Assembly (NCBI GenBank): GCA_937959395.1
Contig: CALGLR010000058.1
Coordinates: forward strand, 1-48,380
DNA: 48,380 nucleotides
Direction: 5' to 3'
Source: an uncultured Flavobacteriaceae bacterium
GTDB taxonomy: Bacteria; Bacteroidota; Bacteroidia; Flavobacteriales; Flavobacteriaceae
Shown here: in pieces, positions 9,106 to 17,667 of the stretch
Layout of the letters: each line of letters opens with the position of its first letter
Numbering within the stretch: position 1 is the first letter of the stretch
The notes under the pieces: model-generated
What the model saw: only the letters and a program-made list of their open reading frames with translations
Database searches by the model: none
Told to the model about the DNA's origin: nothing
Position numbers and translations under genes: made by a program

Positions 9106-10308
9106 ATGATGAAAAATACGATATATATACTGTCATTAGTAATAATTACAATAAGTTTAGTGTCTTGTAAAAAAGAAAAAAAAACGAATAAATTCGATGG
9201 CTATACTATCAATGGTATTGTTAAGGGCGTTGATAACGTTTTTATTAAACTAGTTGAAACGGGTTCTATAGATGAGGTGAAAAAGAAAGTTATAGATAGC
9301 ACAAAAATTGTTAATGGTCAGTTTTCCTTTAAGGGGAAAGTAGCCTATGTAGACATGATAAGTTTGGTTATAGATTCAAAATATCAAGGCCGGTTTATGT
9401 TGGAAAATAGTCCTATCGCTATAAAAATAGATATAACAGCGCTTGAAGGTAGAAACACTTACTTTACACCAAAAGTATCAGGATCCAAAAGTCATGATTT
9501 ATTTGCTGCTACTGAAAAAAAAGGGAAAACAATTATGGAAGAGGAAAAATACAAACCTCTTGAAGAAATCAGGGAACTTTATGCCAAAGCTCAGAAATCA
9601 GACAATAAGGACGATTTAATAAAGGCTCAAGACAAGCAAAAAGAACTCACTTCATTGAATCAAGACAGAATGGATAGATATCAAAAAAATAAATTCGATT
9701 TTGTTAGAAACAATCCTGATTCTCCAGTTACCCCATATGTTTTAGGATTTCAATATAGTGAAGGTAGAATGACAAAAACAGAACTAAAAGAGTTTTACAA
9801 TCTATTTAAAGGAGATGCAAAAAAAACTGATTTTTATAAGAATCACATAACCAAAGTCTATAAAGACAATTTTGAAAACTTAGGGGTAGGCAATACCGCT
9901 CCAGATTTTACGCTAAATACGGTTGACGGAAAGCCATTTACCCTATCTCATTTAGATAGCAAATATACATTGGTAGATTTTTGGGCTAGTTGGTGCGTAC
10001 CGTGCAGAGAGTCTTTCCCTCATTTAAAAGAATTAAGAACCAAATACCAAGCTAATGGCTTTAAGATAGTAGGTATTGGTACTGCAGATTTAGAAAATAA
10101 ATGGCGTAAAGCTATTGAAAAAGATCAAACACCTTGGATACATGTGTTTGATGCAAGCGAGAAACGTGCGTATGGTTCAGTTGCAAAAAAATATGGTGTA
10201 CCACATTTACCAACCACTTTCTTAATTGATGAAAACCAAACTATTTTATTAAGAAACCCAACTAAAGAAGAGATAGACACTAAGCTTAAAGAAGTATTTG
10301 GCTTCTAA
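9106..10308 (+). CDS. TlpA-like thiol-disulfide lipoprotein with DUF4369 domain
   Basis: This 400-residue envelope protein has a lipobox (LVSC, Cys at 21), an N-terminal DUF4369-type beta domain (about 33-125), a charged helical linker (about 140-255) and a C-terminal thioredoxin-like domain (about 260-398). The active site is WCVPC (296-300) in the context VDFWASWC, and the cis-proline is in HLPTTF. It probably reduces or exchanges disulfides in the periplasm or outer-membrane leaflet. The WCVPC dipeptide differs from the WCGPC of the next gene. These two genes follow a SusC/SusD pair, a common arrangement in Flavobacteriia whose purpose is not established. Confidence 0.9.
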   Translation: MMKNTIYILSLVIITISLVSCKKEKKTNKFDGYTINGIVKGVDNVFIKLVETGSIDEVKKKVIDSTKIVNGQFSFKGKVAYVDMISLVIDSKYQGRFMLENSPIAIKIDITALEGRNTYFTPKVSGSKSHDLFAATEKKGKTIMEEEKYKPLEEIRELYAKAQKSDNKDDLIKAQDKQKELTSLNQDRMDRYQKNKFDFVRNNPDSPVTPYVLGFQYSEGRMTKTELKEFYNLFKGDAKKTDFYKNHITKVYKDNFENLGVGNTAPDFTLNTVDGKPFTLSHLDSKYTLVDFWASWCVPCRESFPHLKELRTKYQANGFKIVGIGTADLENKWRKAIEKDQTPWIHVFDASEKRAYGSVAKKYGVPHLPTTFLIDENQTILLRNPTKEEIDTKLKEVFGF

Positions 10309-10321
10309 AAATTAACAATTT

Positions 10322-11515
10322 ATGAGACATTTAATAAAATATACTATAGTTCTTTTCCTAATTGCTGCTTTTTTTAATTCATGTAAAAATGAAGCAAAAA
10401 AAATACATCCCAACCAGTTTGCATTAAGTGGAGAAATTAAAGGACTTAAAGGTGATTTATTTTTTAGACATCCTGATAAAGAATATACAAGAGAAACTCT
10501 TCCAGATACAATTAAGGTTATAAATGGTAAATTCCATTTTTCAGATACGATTTCAAAACTTACACTTATTACATCTTTTCCAAATTATAAAGGTTCTGAC
10601 AATAAACTTTTTAAGATTCCAGCTGATAGTCTAGGTTATTTTCCGGTTAAATGTACAGGTTTAATGTTTTACGCCTTTCCTGGAGCAGATATTAAGATTT
10701 CTGGTGAAGCTACAGACTTTATGAACGCTTACCCAAGTGGAGATAGTTTTAATGATGCTTTGACAGCAGTCAATAAACTAACGTTTCCAAACTATAATGA
10801 AATGGGAAACATTGCTGTAGCTAATACACATGAAAAGGATTCATTAGTAATAAATAAAAATGAAGAAGAAGCAGAGCGTATTTTTAAACAGAACACAGAT
10901 GAACTAGTTACCCATATTAAAAATAACCCAAAATCATTGGGTGCCACATGGTATTTAAATGATTTGCTACGAAGAAGACATATTGATGAAACAGAAGCTG
11001 AAGCCTTGTTTAATGGGTTGTCAACAGATTTATCAGAATATGAAGATTATAAAAATATAGCCACTAGAATAGCGGGTATTAAGAATACCAAAGATGGGTT
11101 TCCTGTTCCTTCAATTAAAACAACAGCTACATTAGATGGTAGTGAATTTAATATTAATTCACTAAGAGGAAAGTATGTTTTAATTGATTTTTGGGGGGTT
11201 TGGTGCGGGCCTTGTGTAAAAGAAATGCCAGAATTAAAAGTTTTTCAAGAAAAGTATAAAGATAAACTGGTTGTATTAGGCATTAATTCTGGAGATACAA
11301 AAGAAAAAGTCCAGAAATTTATTGATAAGCATAACTATAATTGGCAACAGATACTAAGCCAGAGAAAAAACACTTCTGATAATTTTGTAAGTCGATTTAA
11401 TATTTCTGGCTTTCCAACAAAATTTATTATTGATCCAAGAGGTAATATTGTAAAACGATTTGTTGGTGACGGTGTAGAAGCTTTTGAATTATTGGAAAAA
11501 TTATTAGATAAATAA
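10322..11515 (+). CDS. TlpA-like thiol-disulfide lipoprotein
   Basis: This is a 397-residue relative of the preceding gene, starting 13 bp after it. The lipobox is FFNSC (Cys 21). The N-terminal beta-rich domain (about 32-135) is followed by a helical linker and a thioredoxin fold (about 262-395) with WCGPC at 294-298 in the context LIDFWGVWCGPCVKEMPEL. Its cis-proline is in SGFPTKF. It should be a membrane-anchored thiol-disulfide oxidoreductase expressed with the upstream gene. It has diverged well beyond recent duplication. Confidence 0.9.
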   Translation: MRHLIKYTIVLFLIAAFFNSCKNEAKKIHPNQFALSGEIKGLKGDLFFRHPDKEYTRETLPDTIKVINGKFHFSDTISKLTLITSFPNYKGSDNKLFKIPADSLGYFPVKCTGLMFYAFPGADIKISGEATDFMNAYPSGDSFNDALTAVNKLTFPNYNEMGNIAVANTHEKDSLVINKNEEEAERIFKQNTDELVTHIKNNPKSLGATWYLNDLLRRRHIDETEAEALFNGLSTDLSEYEDYKNIATRIAGIKNTKDGFPVPSIKTTATLDGSEFNINSLRGKYVLIDFWGVWCGPCVKEMPELKVFQEKYKDKLVVLGINSGDTKEKVQKFIDKHNYNWQQILSQRKNTSDNFVSRFNISGFPTKFIIDPRGNIVKRFVGDGVEAFELLEKLLDK

Positions 11516-11714
11516 TACACCCAATAGATCTAATATAGTCCATATTTCTGTTTATTATCGGCACCTATAAACAATAGTTTTAATAAACCAAAGAGTTACA
11601 AGTACCCTATTCTTTAATCCTTGAAATCGTATATTTCATACTAAATCGAAGCATATAACAAGCGTAAAGGCAAAAACAAATAAAGCCTGTTTGGTCTTTT
11701 TCTAATTTATAACA

Positions 11715-11724
11715 CGCTTTTAGT
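11715..11724. repeat. Target-site duplication, left copy (CGCTTTTAGT)
   Basis: The 10-bp sequence CGCTTTTAGT directly abuts the left inverted repeat of the insertion sequence and is repeated exactly at its other end. A 10-bp duplication fits the ISAs1 family. The flanks joined without the IS do not form a recognised gene. Confidence 0.93.
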
Positions 11725-12957
11725 CAGGGCAAACGCATCATAAATTGAGTGTTTTTAGTAGATAATCGTTACTCATAGCTGCTTTAAACCTTCTACTTTT
11801 AACACCAACCTTGTTTTTATCATCTTTTTTCAAGATGTTTAAGGCTATTTTAAGAAGTATAGAAAAATTTTGAGTTGAGTTTCCAGCTCTTTTTCTAGAA
11901 GCATCCTCAGAGAAAGCTACATCTAACATCCAATGTAACTTGTTTTCTATAGCCCAATGTGAGCGAATAGCATTTTGGAAATCCTCAGCATTAGCTTTTA
12001 AACTCGATATATAATAACGTGTTGCAGTTTCTGTTAGTTTATCGGAGTTTTTAAATTCTCGTGTACTTTCTATTTTAATAATCGTGTTAAGTTTATCCCA
12101 ATTGTTTTCTTGTGGTATAAATTTAAAGTCGTTTAAAATACTACATTTGCGTGTTTCTATTCTTCCGTGGTCTAGGCCTTCGCTTATAGCTGTATTTATA
12201 GTTTTTCCAAACCTAAATTCGTCTTCAATAGCTTCTAATAATTGAGATTGATTGCCTTTTACAGCTAGGATATAGTCAGCATCCTTGTCTATAATAGCAG
12301 TGGCTATTTCTGTTTGACATCCCATAGCATCGATAGTTACAATGGTGTCTTTTATTGATAATAATTCTAATAACTTTGGAATAGCAGTTATTTCATTAGA
12401 TTTTTCATATGTTTTCACCTGCCCTAAAACCAAATTATTAACACTTGCAAAAGCACTGACCATGTGTATGGGGGGTTTATTTCCTTTAGATTTTGCACCT
12501 CTAATGGTTTTTCCATCTATGGCTATAACTTCTTTTGGGACTAATTCTGAAATAGACTTTACCCATTCTATGAAACAAGCTTCAAATTGTGTGCTATCTA
12601 TGGCTGAGAATACACGGTTAAAGGTGTCATGTGATGGTATGCCATCAGGTAAATCAAGGAAAGTGCGTAAAAAACCTTCTTTTTCTTGAGCATAGAGTTC
12701 CATTTCATTCCAAGAATCTGCTCCACAAATCACAGATATTATACCGATAAGAAGGATGTCGTTTAACTTGTGAAGTTTTGTTAAATCACGTCGAGGATCG
12801 TCTATTTGATTAAATATAGACACTAATTTATTTGCTGCTTTCAAAATATATAAAATATTGATTATCAATATAATATATGAAATTTAGTAATCAAAAACAA
12901 CAGATTTAGATAGTGTTTTAGTGAAAATTTAATGCTTTTTTAGATGCGTTTGCCCTG
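11725..12957 (-). mobile_element. Complete ISAs1-family insertion sequence (1233 bp)
   Basis: The ends are perfect 15-bp terminal inverted repeats (CAGGGCAAACGCATC at 11725-11739 and its complement at 12943-12957), flanked by identical 10-bp target duplications. A single full-length transposase gene fills the element. Its TGA stop overlaps the left inverted repeat. Intact ends, duplication and gene suggest a recent, possibly still mobile copy. Confidence 0.95.
11738..12868 (-). CDS. ISAs1-family DDE transposase
   Basis: The 376-residue protein has the DDE_Tnp_1-associated N-terminal domain (FNQIDDPRRD, GIPSHDTFNRVFSAID) and an RNase-H-like catalytic core. Likely catalytic residues are D118 (VIAIDGKTIRG), D180 (TIDAMGCQ) and E308 (HWAIENKLHWMLDVAFSED). 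All three are present, so the enzyme looks active. The reading frame begins with a TTG; no ATG is available before residue 57, so the exact start is uncertain. Confidence 0.93.
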   Translation of the reverse strand: MIINILYILKAANKLVSIFNQIDDPRRDLTKLHKLNDILLIGIISVICGADSWNEMELYAQEKEGFLRTFLDLPDGIPSHDTFNRVFSAIDSTQFEACFIEWVKSISELVPKEVIAIDGKTIRGAKSKGNKPPIHMVSAFASVNNLVLGQVKTYEKSNEITAIPKLLELLSIKDTIVTIDAMGCQTEIATAIIDKDADYILAVKGNQSQLLEAIEDEFRFGKTINTAISEGLDHGRIETRKCSILNDFKFIPQENNWDKLNTIIKIESTREFKNSDKLTETATRYYISSLKANAEDFQNAIRSHWAIENKLHWMLDVAFSEDASRKRAGNSTQNFSILLKIALNILKKDDKNKVGVKSRRFKAAMSNDYLLKTLNL

Positions 12958-12967
12958 CGCTTTTAGT
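12958..12967. repeat. Target-site duplication, right copy (CGCTTTTAGT)
   Basis: Exact copy of the 10 bp at the other end of the insertion sequence, directly adjoining the right inverted repeat. Confidence 0.93.
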
Positions 12968-13293
12968 GCGAGATTCAAGAGTGTACTTGGAATTTACGTA
13001 ACTTACTCTTGTAAAATTTGAAAGACTTCTTAATTTAATCTATTACAATTATTAGTTGTCGTATTTTTCTTTAAATATCTTTAATTTATTTATATATAGT
13101 AAGTTCTTCCAACTAAAAGAATACACGCTTACATCAATACAATATGTAGTAATCCCTTTAAATATAGCACTTACCCCCTATCGAAGTGTACTAAAGGTGT
13201 ACGCTTTTTGTTTCTTTTAGTTATTAATAAGATACAAACAGCTAATAAAAGCAAAATTGTTACTTGATTTATAAGGATGTTAATATTTAATTT
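12968..13293. other. Intergenic stretch, no gene recognised
   Basis: These AT-rich 326 bp between the insertion sequence and the Fic gene contain no open frame that I can support. The only note is a motif AAAGGTGTAC near 13193, which also occurs around 20.6 kb in a hairpin. Confidence 0.5.
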
Positions 13294-14415
13294 TTAGTTG
13301 TCTTTTTTTATATTTAACGAATATCGAGAACCTTTCAACTCTCCTGTTTTAATTAATATTTGTTTATCAGTTAAATCTTTTAAATCTCTAGTAGCGGTAG
13401 AAGCAGATGTCTTCGCAATTTTTGTGTATTTTTCAGCACTTAATCCGCCAATAAACCCTGCGTGCCCTACTTCAAAAAGACGAAGGGTTACTTTCTTTTG
13501 ACGCTCATTTAATTGATTAGAATAACGGTCAAAAAATTTAGTTTTTTCTACAATAAAATCAATGCGCTTTAAAGTATCTTGTTGTGCTTCTAAAATAGTT
13601 TCACCAAAATAGAGAAGCCAATCTGTTATATCAAGAGTTGTATTGTTCGATTCTAATGAATTATAGTATGCTTTCTTATTAGCTTCTATGGTATGAGACA
13701 ACGAAATTAAGGTAGGCTGACCTGTACTTAATGCTATAGATTTTTCTGCAAGAGCTCTTCCAACCCGTCCATTTCCATCTTCAAAAGGATGAATACAAAC
13801 AAAATACAAATGCGTTATACCTGCTTTAGCAAGTGGCAACATGCTTGTATTATCTGTATGATGTATTTTATTAAACCAAGAAATAAATAACTCCATTTCA
13901 GTTTGCATTTTATCTGAAGGTGGCGCTTCAAAATGAATCGTTGGCTTATCTAACCTTCCCGATACGACTTGCATTGGAGATTTATGGGTTCTGTATCTAC
14001 CTATGTCAGTTAAATCTCGTCTGCCATTGGTAATCATTTTATGCCATTCAAAAAGGTGTTTGTGTGTTAAAGCTTTATCATGATTCTGATATAAATCAAC
14101 CATCATTTCAGATATCCCAAATTCTGCAGGAGCAACTTTTCTATTTTCAACGGTTAAGCCAAGATTTTTCTTAATAGAAGACTGTACACTTTCTCTATTT
14201 AAAACTTCTCCTTCAATCTTAGAGGTTTTAATAGCTTCATTACTTAAAATCTCTACTAATAAATCATCTTTAGAAACGCCTTTAATATGTTTTATAGCTC
14301 CAAATACAGTGCCTGTATTTTGAGAAAATTGAAGTTCTAATTTTTCTAAAACTTCTTTATCATAAGAAAAATGAGGCCATTTTTTAAGTAACCAATTCCA
14401 TGTTTTATACGCCAT
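13294..14415 (-). CDS. Fic-domain protein (predicted AMP transferase) with winged-helix C-terminus
   Basis: This 373-residue protein has a DUF4172-like N-terminal domain (about 5-82), a Fic core with the full active-site motif HPFEDGNGRVGR (209-220) and a C-terminal winged-helix DNA-binding domain (about 300-373). Fic enzymes usually transfer AMP from ATP to a hydroxyl of a target protein. The segment TSKIEG (64-69) fits the [S/T]xxxE[G/N] inhibitory motif, so it should be an auto-inhibited class II enzyme. The winged helix suggests it may also bind DNA, possibly its own promoter, where repeated GAGCTATA half-sites surround a promoter-like box. The target is unknown. Confidence 0.92.
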   Translation of the reverse strand: MAYKTWNWLLKKWPHFSYDKEVLEKLELQFSQNTGTVFGAIKHIKGVSKDDLLVEILSNEAIKTSKIEGEVLNRESVQSSIKKNLGLTVENRKVAPAEFGISEMMVDLYQNHDKALTHKHLFEWHKMITNGRRDLTDIGRYRTHKSPMQVVSGRLDKPTIHFEAPPSDKMQTEMELFISWFNKIHHTDNTSMLPLAKAGITHLYFVCIHPFEDGNGRVGRALAEKSIALSTGQPTLISLSHTIEANKKAYYNSLESNNTTLDITDWLLYFGETILEAQQDTLKRIDFIVEKTKFFDRYSNQLNERQKKVTLRLFEVGHAGFIGGLSAEKYTKIAKTSASTATRDLKDLTDKQILIKTGELKGSRYSLNIKKDN

Positions 14416-14467
14416 GAGCTATATAATTGTTTTTTATAGCTCAAATTTAATCATATTTTGAGCTATA
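14416..14467 (-). promoter_or_regulatory. Putative promoter and operator of the fic gene
   Basis: Three copies of the half-site GAGCTATA occur just upstream of the fic ATG: 14416-14423, an inverted copy at 14435-14442 and a further copy at 14460-14467. On the minus strand, TAAATTTG (14442-14449) matches the Bacteroidota -7 consensus TAnnTTTG and lies between the half-sites. A repressor bound there would block transcription. The winged-helix tail of Fic is one candidate. This is inferred from pattern only. Confidence 0.4.
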
Positions 14468-14540
14468 AAATAAATATTTATCGCTCATTTTTTGTTTATA
14501 ACCATAATCAACCTGTTTCTTGATAATTTTATTATGGTTT

Positions 14541-14954
14541 CTATTTGGTAAAACTATCTTCGTTTTCATCATCAATTCTCATGAGTTTTAAATAATGTGA
14601 CTAACTTAAATTGAATTGCGCAGACAGTGTCTGCTGTTTTCCTTTAACAGATATCGCAGGCACTGTCTGCGATTTTGAATAAACGAAATAAAACTGGCGC
14701 ATTTACTCAAGGTTTCTAACGGAGAACCCTTTTCCAAACTCTTTAATTAATTTTACATAAAGCTCTTAAATAATACCTTTTCCATATTCTGCTCTATCTT
14801 CACCATGCTGTTCTTCCTCTATAATCATCTTACCTATTTCATAATAAGTAACAACCATTGTATGATTAACAGTGATAATACTTCTTAGCGTACGTTTGGG
14901 CTTGAGACCTCTATGTAGTACTATTTTAGAAATGTCCACCCATTTTAATCTCAT
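14541..14954 (-). pseudogene. DUF1016 (YhcG_N-type) nuclease-family gene with three in-frame stops
   Basis: A single frame reads through the N-terminal DUF1016 domain: VNHTMVVTYYEIGKMIIEEE, GEDRAEYGKGII, then stop, then KEFGKGFSVRNLE, then stop, then MRQFYFVYSKSQT, QTLSAQFNLS, stop, and SHYLKLMRIDDENE. Family alignment predicts Gln, Gln and Trp at the three stops, each one base change away. No frameshift is needed. The C-terminal PD-(D/E)XK part is missing altogether. An inverted GCAGACA-type repeat within the SQT/QQT segment is a minor oddity. Confidence 0.8.
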
Positions 14955-14999
14955 TTTTATATAATACTTCTGCTTCTCTCATTAGTTATTATTAGTTTT

Positions 15000-15205
15000 T
15001 TATATTTGAAAAGTCAACTCCATACCGAGGGTAACTGCAATCTTACTTAACGTTTGTGCTGTTGGGTTTCCTTTACCACTTTCAAATTGTTTAAGCGTAC
15101 GCAAACCAACTCCAGACAAATCTGATAAAGCTTCTTGGGTTACTGGGTTACTTGTAGCATCTCTCTGCATTCTTTAATGGCTTTTATTAAATTTTTAAAG
15201 TGCAT
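15000..15205 (-). pseudogene. HipB-like XRE-family regulator broken by an 8-bp tandem duplication
   Basis: Reading from the ATG gives 21 codons ending LQVTQ, then a stop at 15140-15142. An exact tandem duplication of TGGGTTAC (15136-15143 and 15144-15151, plus strand) causes the shift. If one copy is removed, the frame continues as EALSDLSGVGLRTLKQFESG and on to LSKIAVTLGMELTFQI, a complete HipB-type helix-turn-helix protein of ~65 residues. Such proteins normally pair with HipA kinases, but no hipA is present. The repair is so clean that the event looks recent. Confidence 0.8.
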
Positions 15206-15251
15206 TATATGGCTCTTTTAAGCTGAAATATAAATTAATATTAGAATAAAC

Positions 15252-15329
15252 ACCACAAAAGTGCTTTTTAAAGCACTTTTGTGTGTCTTAATGAGAATTT
15301 TTCGCGGTTGAATGAGATAAGCTTGGTTT
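15252..15329 (+). repeat. Intergenic hairpin repeat, copy A (diverged)
   Basis: A strong hairpin (ACAAAAGTGCT and its complement around TTTTA) is followed by TCTTAATGAGAATTTTT, CGCGGTTGAATGAGATAAG and CTTGGTTT. The second half matches copy B at 16.2-16.3 kb, while the first half has a different stem sequence. It may also serve as a transcription terminator for flanking genes. Confidence 0.6.
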
Positions 15330-15390
15330 GCGATAATCAAACTAAATAGTTGTTTATTACCAAAAACTTAAAAACCAATTTATTTACGCT

Positions 15391-16179
15391 TTAAAAGTGC
15401 CTCAAAAAAGATTCAGGATTATTTAAAAACGTTTTTGTAATGGAGTAATGATCAGTGTCCTCTAATGCCGTTTGTTTCATTTCTGTTTCCGTTATCTCAT
15501 AAATAGAAGCATTAGGATAAGCCATTAACATTGGAGAATGTGTAGCTATTATAAACTGAGACCTATTATTCTCTAAATGACTTTGTAAAAAATAAATGAA
15601 TGCCAGTTGTTTTGCTGGAGATAAGGAAGCCTCTGGTTCATCTAGTAAATAAATACCTGGAGTAGTTACCATTTCATGCATAATATGCATATAAGCCTCT
15701 CCATGCGAGAAAGCATCTAACTCTTGTCCATAATTCATTCGAACTCTTCGCAATTGATAATTAGCATTATCTTTCATTTCTTGAATAATGCTTTCAGGAA
15801 CTTCATCCTGCAAGCTTAACATTTGATTATGCAAATCGACATCTGCTCTATGTGTACTATTTAGATAATCTCCAAAGTCTTCTGCTCTAAAGAAAAAACC
15901 TACAGAACGTTCTATAGACCATTTCAATTCTAAATGCTGCATTAGATCCTTTGCAGCTTTAAAACACTTTTTCTCGTAAGTATTTCCATCTAAATGAGGG
16001 AGCTGCAATCGGTATGCAAGAGTTTCTAATAATGTTGATTTCCCTGTCCCATTTTCCCCAATTAAAAATGTTATTGGATTAGATAGATCTATATGACTTG
16101 CATGTTTTACAGCAGGAATATCGAAAGGATATGGATGAGTTCTTTCTGTATTAATGTTAATTGATGAAATGTATGGCAC
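15391..16179 (-). CDS. AAA-family ATPase (COG3910-like)
   Basis: This 262-residue ABC-type ATPase has no membrane segments. It has Walker A GENGTGKST (41-49), a signature-like SHGE (158-161), Walker B IYLLDE (176-181) and the switch region ATHSP (212-216). Such stand-alone SMC/ABC-like ATPases of the predicted-ATPase COG3910 type are widespread and of unknown role; some occur in defence settings. The start is a GTG. It lies alone between two intergenic repeats (copies A and B), like a cassette. Confidence 0.85.
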   Translation of the reverse strand: MPYISSININTERTHPYPFDIPAVKHASHIDLSNPITFLIGENGTGKSTLLETLAYRLQLPHLDGNTYEKKCFKAAKDLMQHLELKWSIERSVGFFFRAEDFGDYLNSTHRADVDLHNQMLSLQDEVPESIIQEMKDNANYQLRRVRMNYGQELDAFSHGEAYMHIMHEMVTTPGIYLLDEPEASLSPAKQLAFIYFLQSHLENNRSQFIIATHSPMLMAYPNASIYEITETEMKQTALEDTDHYSITKTFLNNPESFLRHF

Positions 16180-16225
16180 TTGTTTATTTTTAGGATGTTA
16201 AACTAAATATTCTAACGTTAATTAA

Positions 16226-16323
16226 AACCAAGTTAGCGAAATGAAACAAGCAAAGATTTGAGATAAGGCACTTTTTCGTGCCTTATTGAGAATTTTGCGC
16301 AGTTGAATGAGATAAGCTTGGTT
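16226..16323 (+). repeat. Intergenic hairpin repeat, copy B (full length)
   Basis: This 98-bp unit begins AACCAAG and ends CTTGGTT, which are inverted with respect to each other. The centre is a hairpin, AAGGCAC-TTTTTC-GTGCCTT. The first ~80 bp are almost identical to copy C at 20.5 kb, and the second half matches copy A at 15.3 kb. It encodes no convincing protein and resembles a small miniature repeated element. Confidence 0.85.
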
Positions 16324-16652
16324 CATCAAATAACTTAATAAAACTTCTTTTAAAATTAATAAAATATTTACTAGCCCAACAATCCAGATAGTGATCCGAA
16401 GTATAAAAACATTTGGTAACATAGGATTATAAAGATGCAAAGAATAAAGAGAATAGTTTTTTTGTTTGACTTTTATATTTAATCAAAGCATATACAATAC
16501 TTCCAATAAGTTGAACAGTGGTAATATTAATAATCATTTTTGATATTGAAAGATATGCAGGATTATCAGTCGAGATACCTACAAATAAAAAACAGAAAAT
16601 ATAATAACTAAAGCTAATGATACTAATATGTTGTATGTCCAAAAATTTTTCA
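16324..16652 (-). pseudogene. Decayed small membrane protein
   Basis: Three overlapping frames on the minus strand read like pieces of one hydrophobic protein. The first starts at an ATG (16652) and gives MKNFWTYNILVSLALVIIF. It then shifts near 16575, in a T-rich run, to a segment containing IINITTVQLIGSIVYALIKY. It shifts again near 16430 to LPNVFILRITIWIVGLVNILL. Each piece holds likely membrane helices but none has a supported family. I infer two frameshifts in homopolymer stretches; sequencing error is the other possibility. Confidence 0.35.
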
Positions 16653-16724
16653 TGCTAATAAAAAGGAGGCTAAGTCGATATCCTTGAATTTATCGTCTGG
16701 GAACTTTAACTTTCGATTGAAGTA

Positions 16725-17666
16725 CTAGTCAATTCTATCTAAAACTCTTTTAGGAATCTTCTTTTTATCTCCCGTTAGTTTAACATAAGTCTGGTATGCC
16801 TTTTTTGATTTGGCTTTTAATCCCAATTTCCAGAAGGCATCACCTAAATTAATATAAGCTGGAATTCTATTTGGGAATTTTTTAATTATTGTTTCAAGTA
16901 ATACTATTGCTTCCTCATTTAAATTTTCTTGTTCTAAGTAATAGGCGATATCATTAAATTGAGAAAGGCTGTTTTTATCTAAAGAGATGTTCTCAGTAAT
17001 ACAATTCAAAACTGTTATATCACAAATTAGAGATAAATCTTTTTTTGAACTCTTATTAGCCTTTGTAATATCATGAAAAGCATTTATAGTAGGTTCTTTT
17101 TCTTCTTGAAAACCATTAAATGAATAAATTGAAAGTAGATCGCCTTCCAAATTTTCGTTACCATCATAAATAGAAATATCCTCGTTGTCTACTATGGCTC
17201 CATAAATTTCGAATCCTTGTCTTGTGGTTTCGATTCTATATATTTTTGACCAGACTGGTTTTTTTGTTTTATCATCTAATTCAAAAACGTGATGCGTTGT
17301 TGAATAGTTATTACCTAATTGTTCTATATATTTTAAAGCGAAGGAGTTTTTATAACATTCAATTTTTGCGCTAGAAACTTCAGTATTTATAAAATCTAAG
17401 TCTTTAAGATTAATTTTTAATTCCTCTTTAAACGAATTAGAGTTGCTATTTATATTAAACAATAATTCAAATGAGTTATTGGTTTTCAATACTAATTCTA
17501 TTTCATCTTTGAAAACACAATCTGGAACTGTTTGCGGTAATTCAACTTCTAAAGTTTCATTATCCTCTCTAATAAAATGCTTTTGATCTTTATATTTATT
17601 ACTTTGATTCTTACATGATAAAGCAAAGCCTAATATGACAAATAAAGTATATATTATTTTATTCAT
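16725..17666 (-). CDS. Lipoprotein with C-terminal TPR-like repeats (possible immunity protein)
   Basis: This 313-residue protein has a lipoprotein signal peptide with lipobox ALSC (Cys 18), so it should sit in the envelope. The middle part (about 40-200) is beta-rich and not recognised. The C-terminus (about 225-300) has helical repeats of TPR type (LNEEAIVLLETIIKKFPNRI, AYINLGDAFWKLGL, SKKAYQTYVKL). It is the last of four tightly spaced genes beginning with hcp and a GH19 lysozyme-like protein, and starts 1 bp after the preceding lipoprotein. By position it could protect the cell's own peptidoglycan from that enzyme. This role is inference. Confidence 0.7.
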   Translation of the reverse strand: MNKIIYTLFVILGFALSCKNQSNKYKDQKHFIREDNETLEVELPQTVPDCVFKDEIELVLKTNNSFELLFNINSNSNSFKEELKINLKDLDFINTEVSSAKIECYKNSFALKYIEQLGNNYSTTHHVFELDDKTKKPVWSKIYRIETTRQGFEIYGAIVDNEDISIYDGNENLEGDLLSIYSFNGFQEEKEPTINAFHDITKANKSSKKDLSLICDITVLNCITENISLDKNSLSQFNDIAYYLEQENLNEEAIVLLETIIKKFPNRIPAYINLGDAFWKLGLKAKSKKAYQTYVKLTGDKKKIPKRVLDRID

Positions 17667-17667
17667 T

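Noticed and set aside
2779-11515. Polysaccharide utilization locus with carbohydrate-active enzymes
   Set aside because: SusC/SusD and sigma/anti-sigma are present, but no glycoside hydrolase, lyase, sulfatase or esterase accompanies them, so no substrate class can be claimed.
16222-16440. 72-residue open frame running through repeat copy B
   Set aside because: Half of it is the non-coding repeat and it starts with a non-ATG codon; it is better explained as part of a decayed membrane gene.
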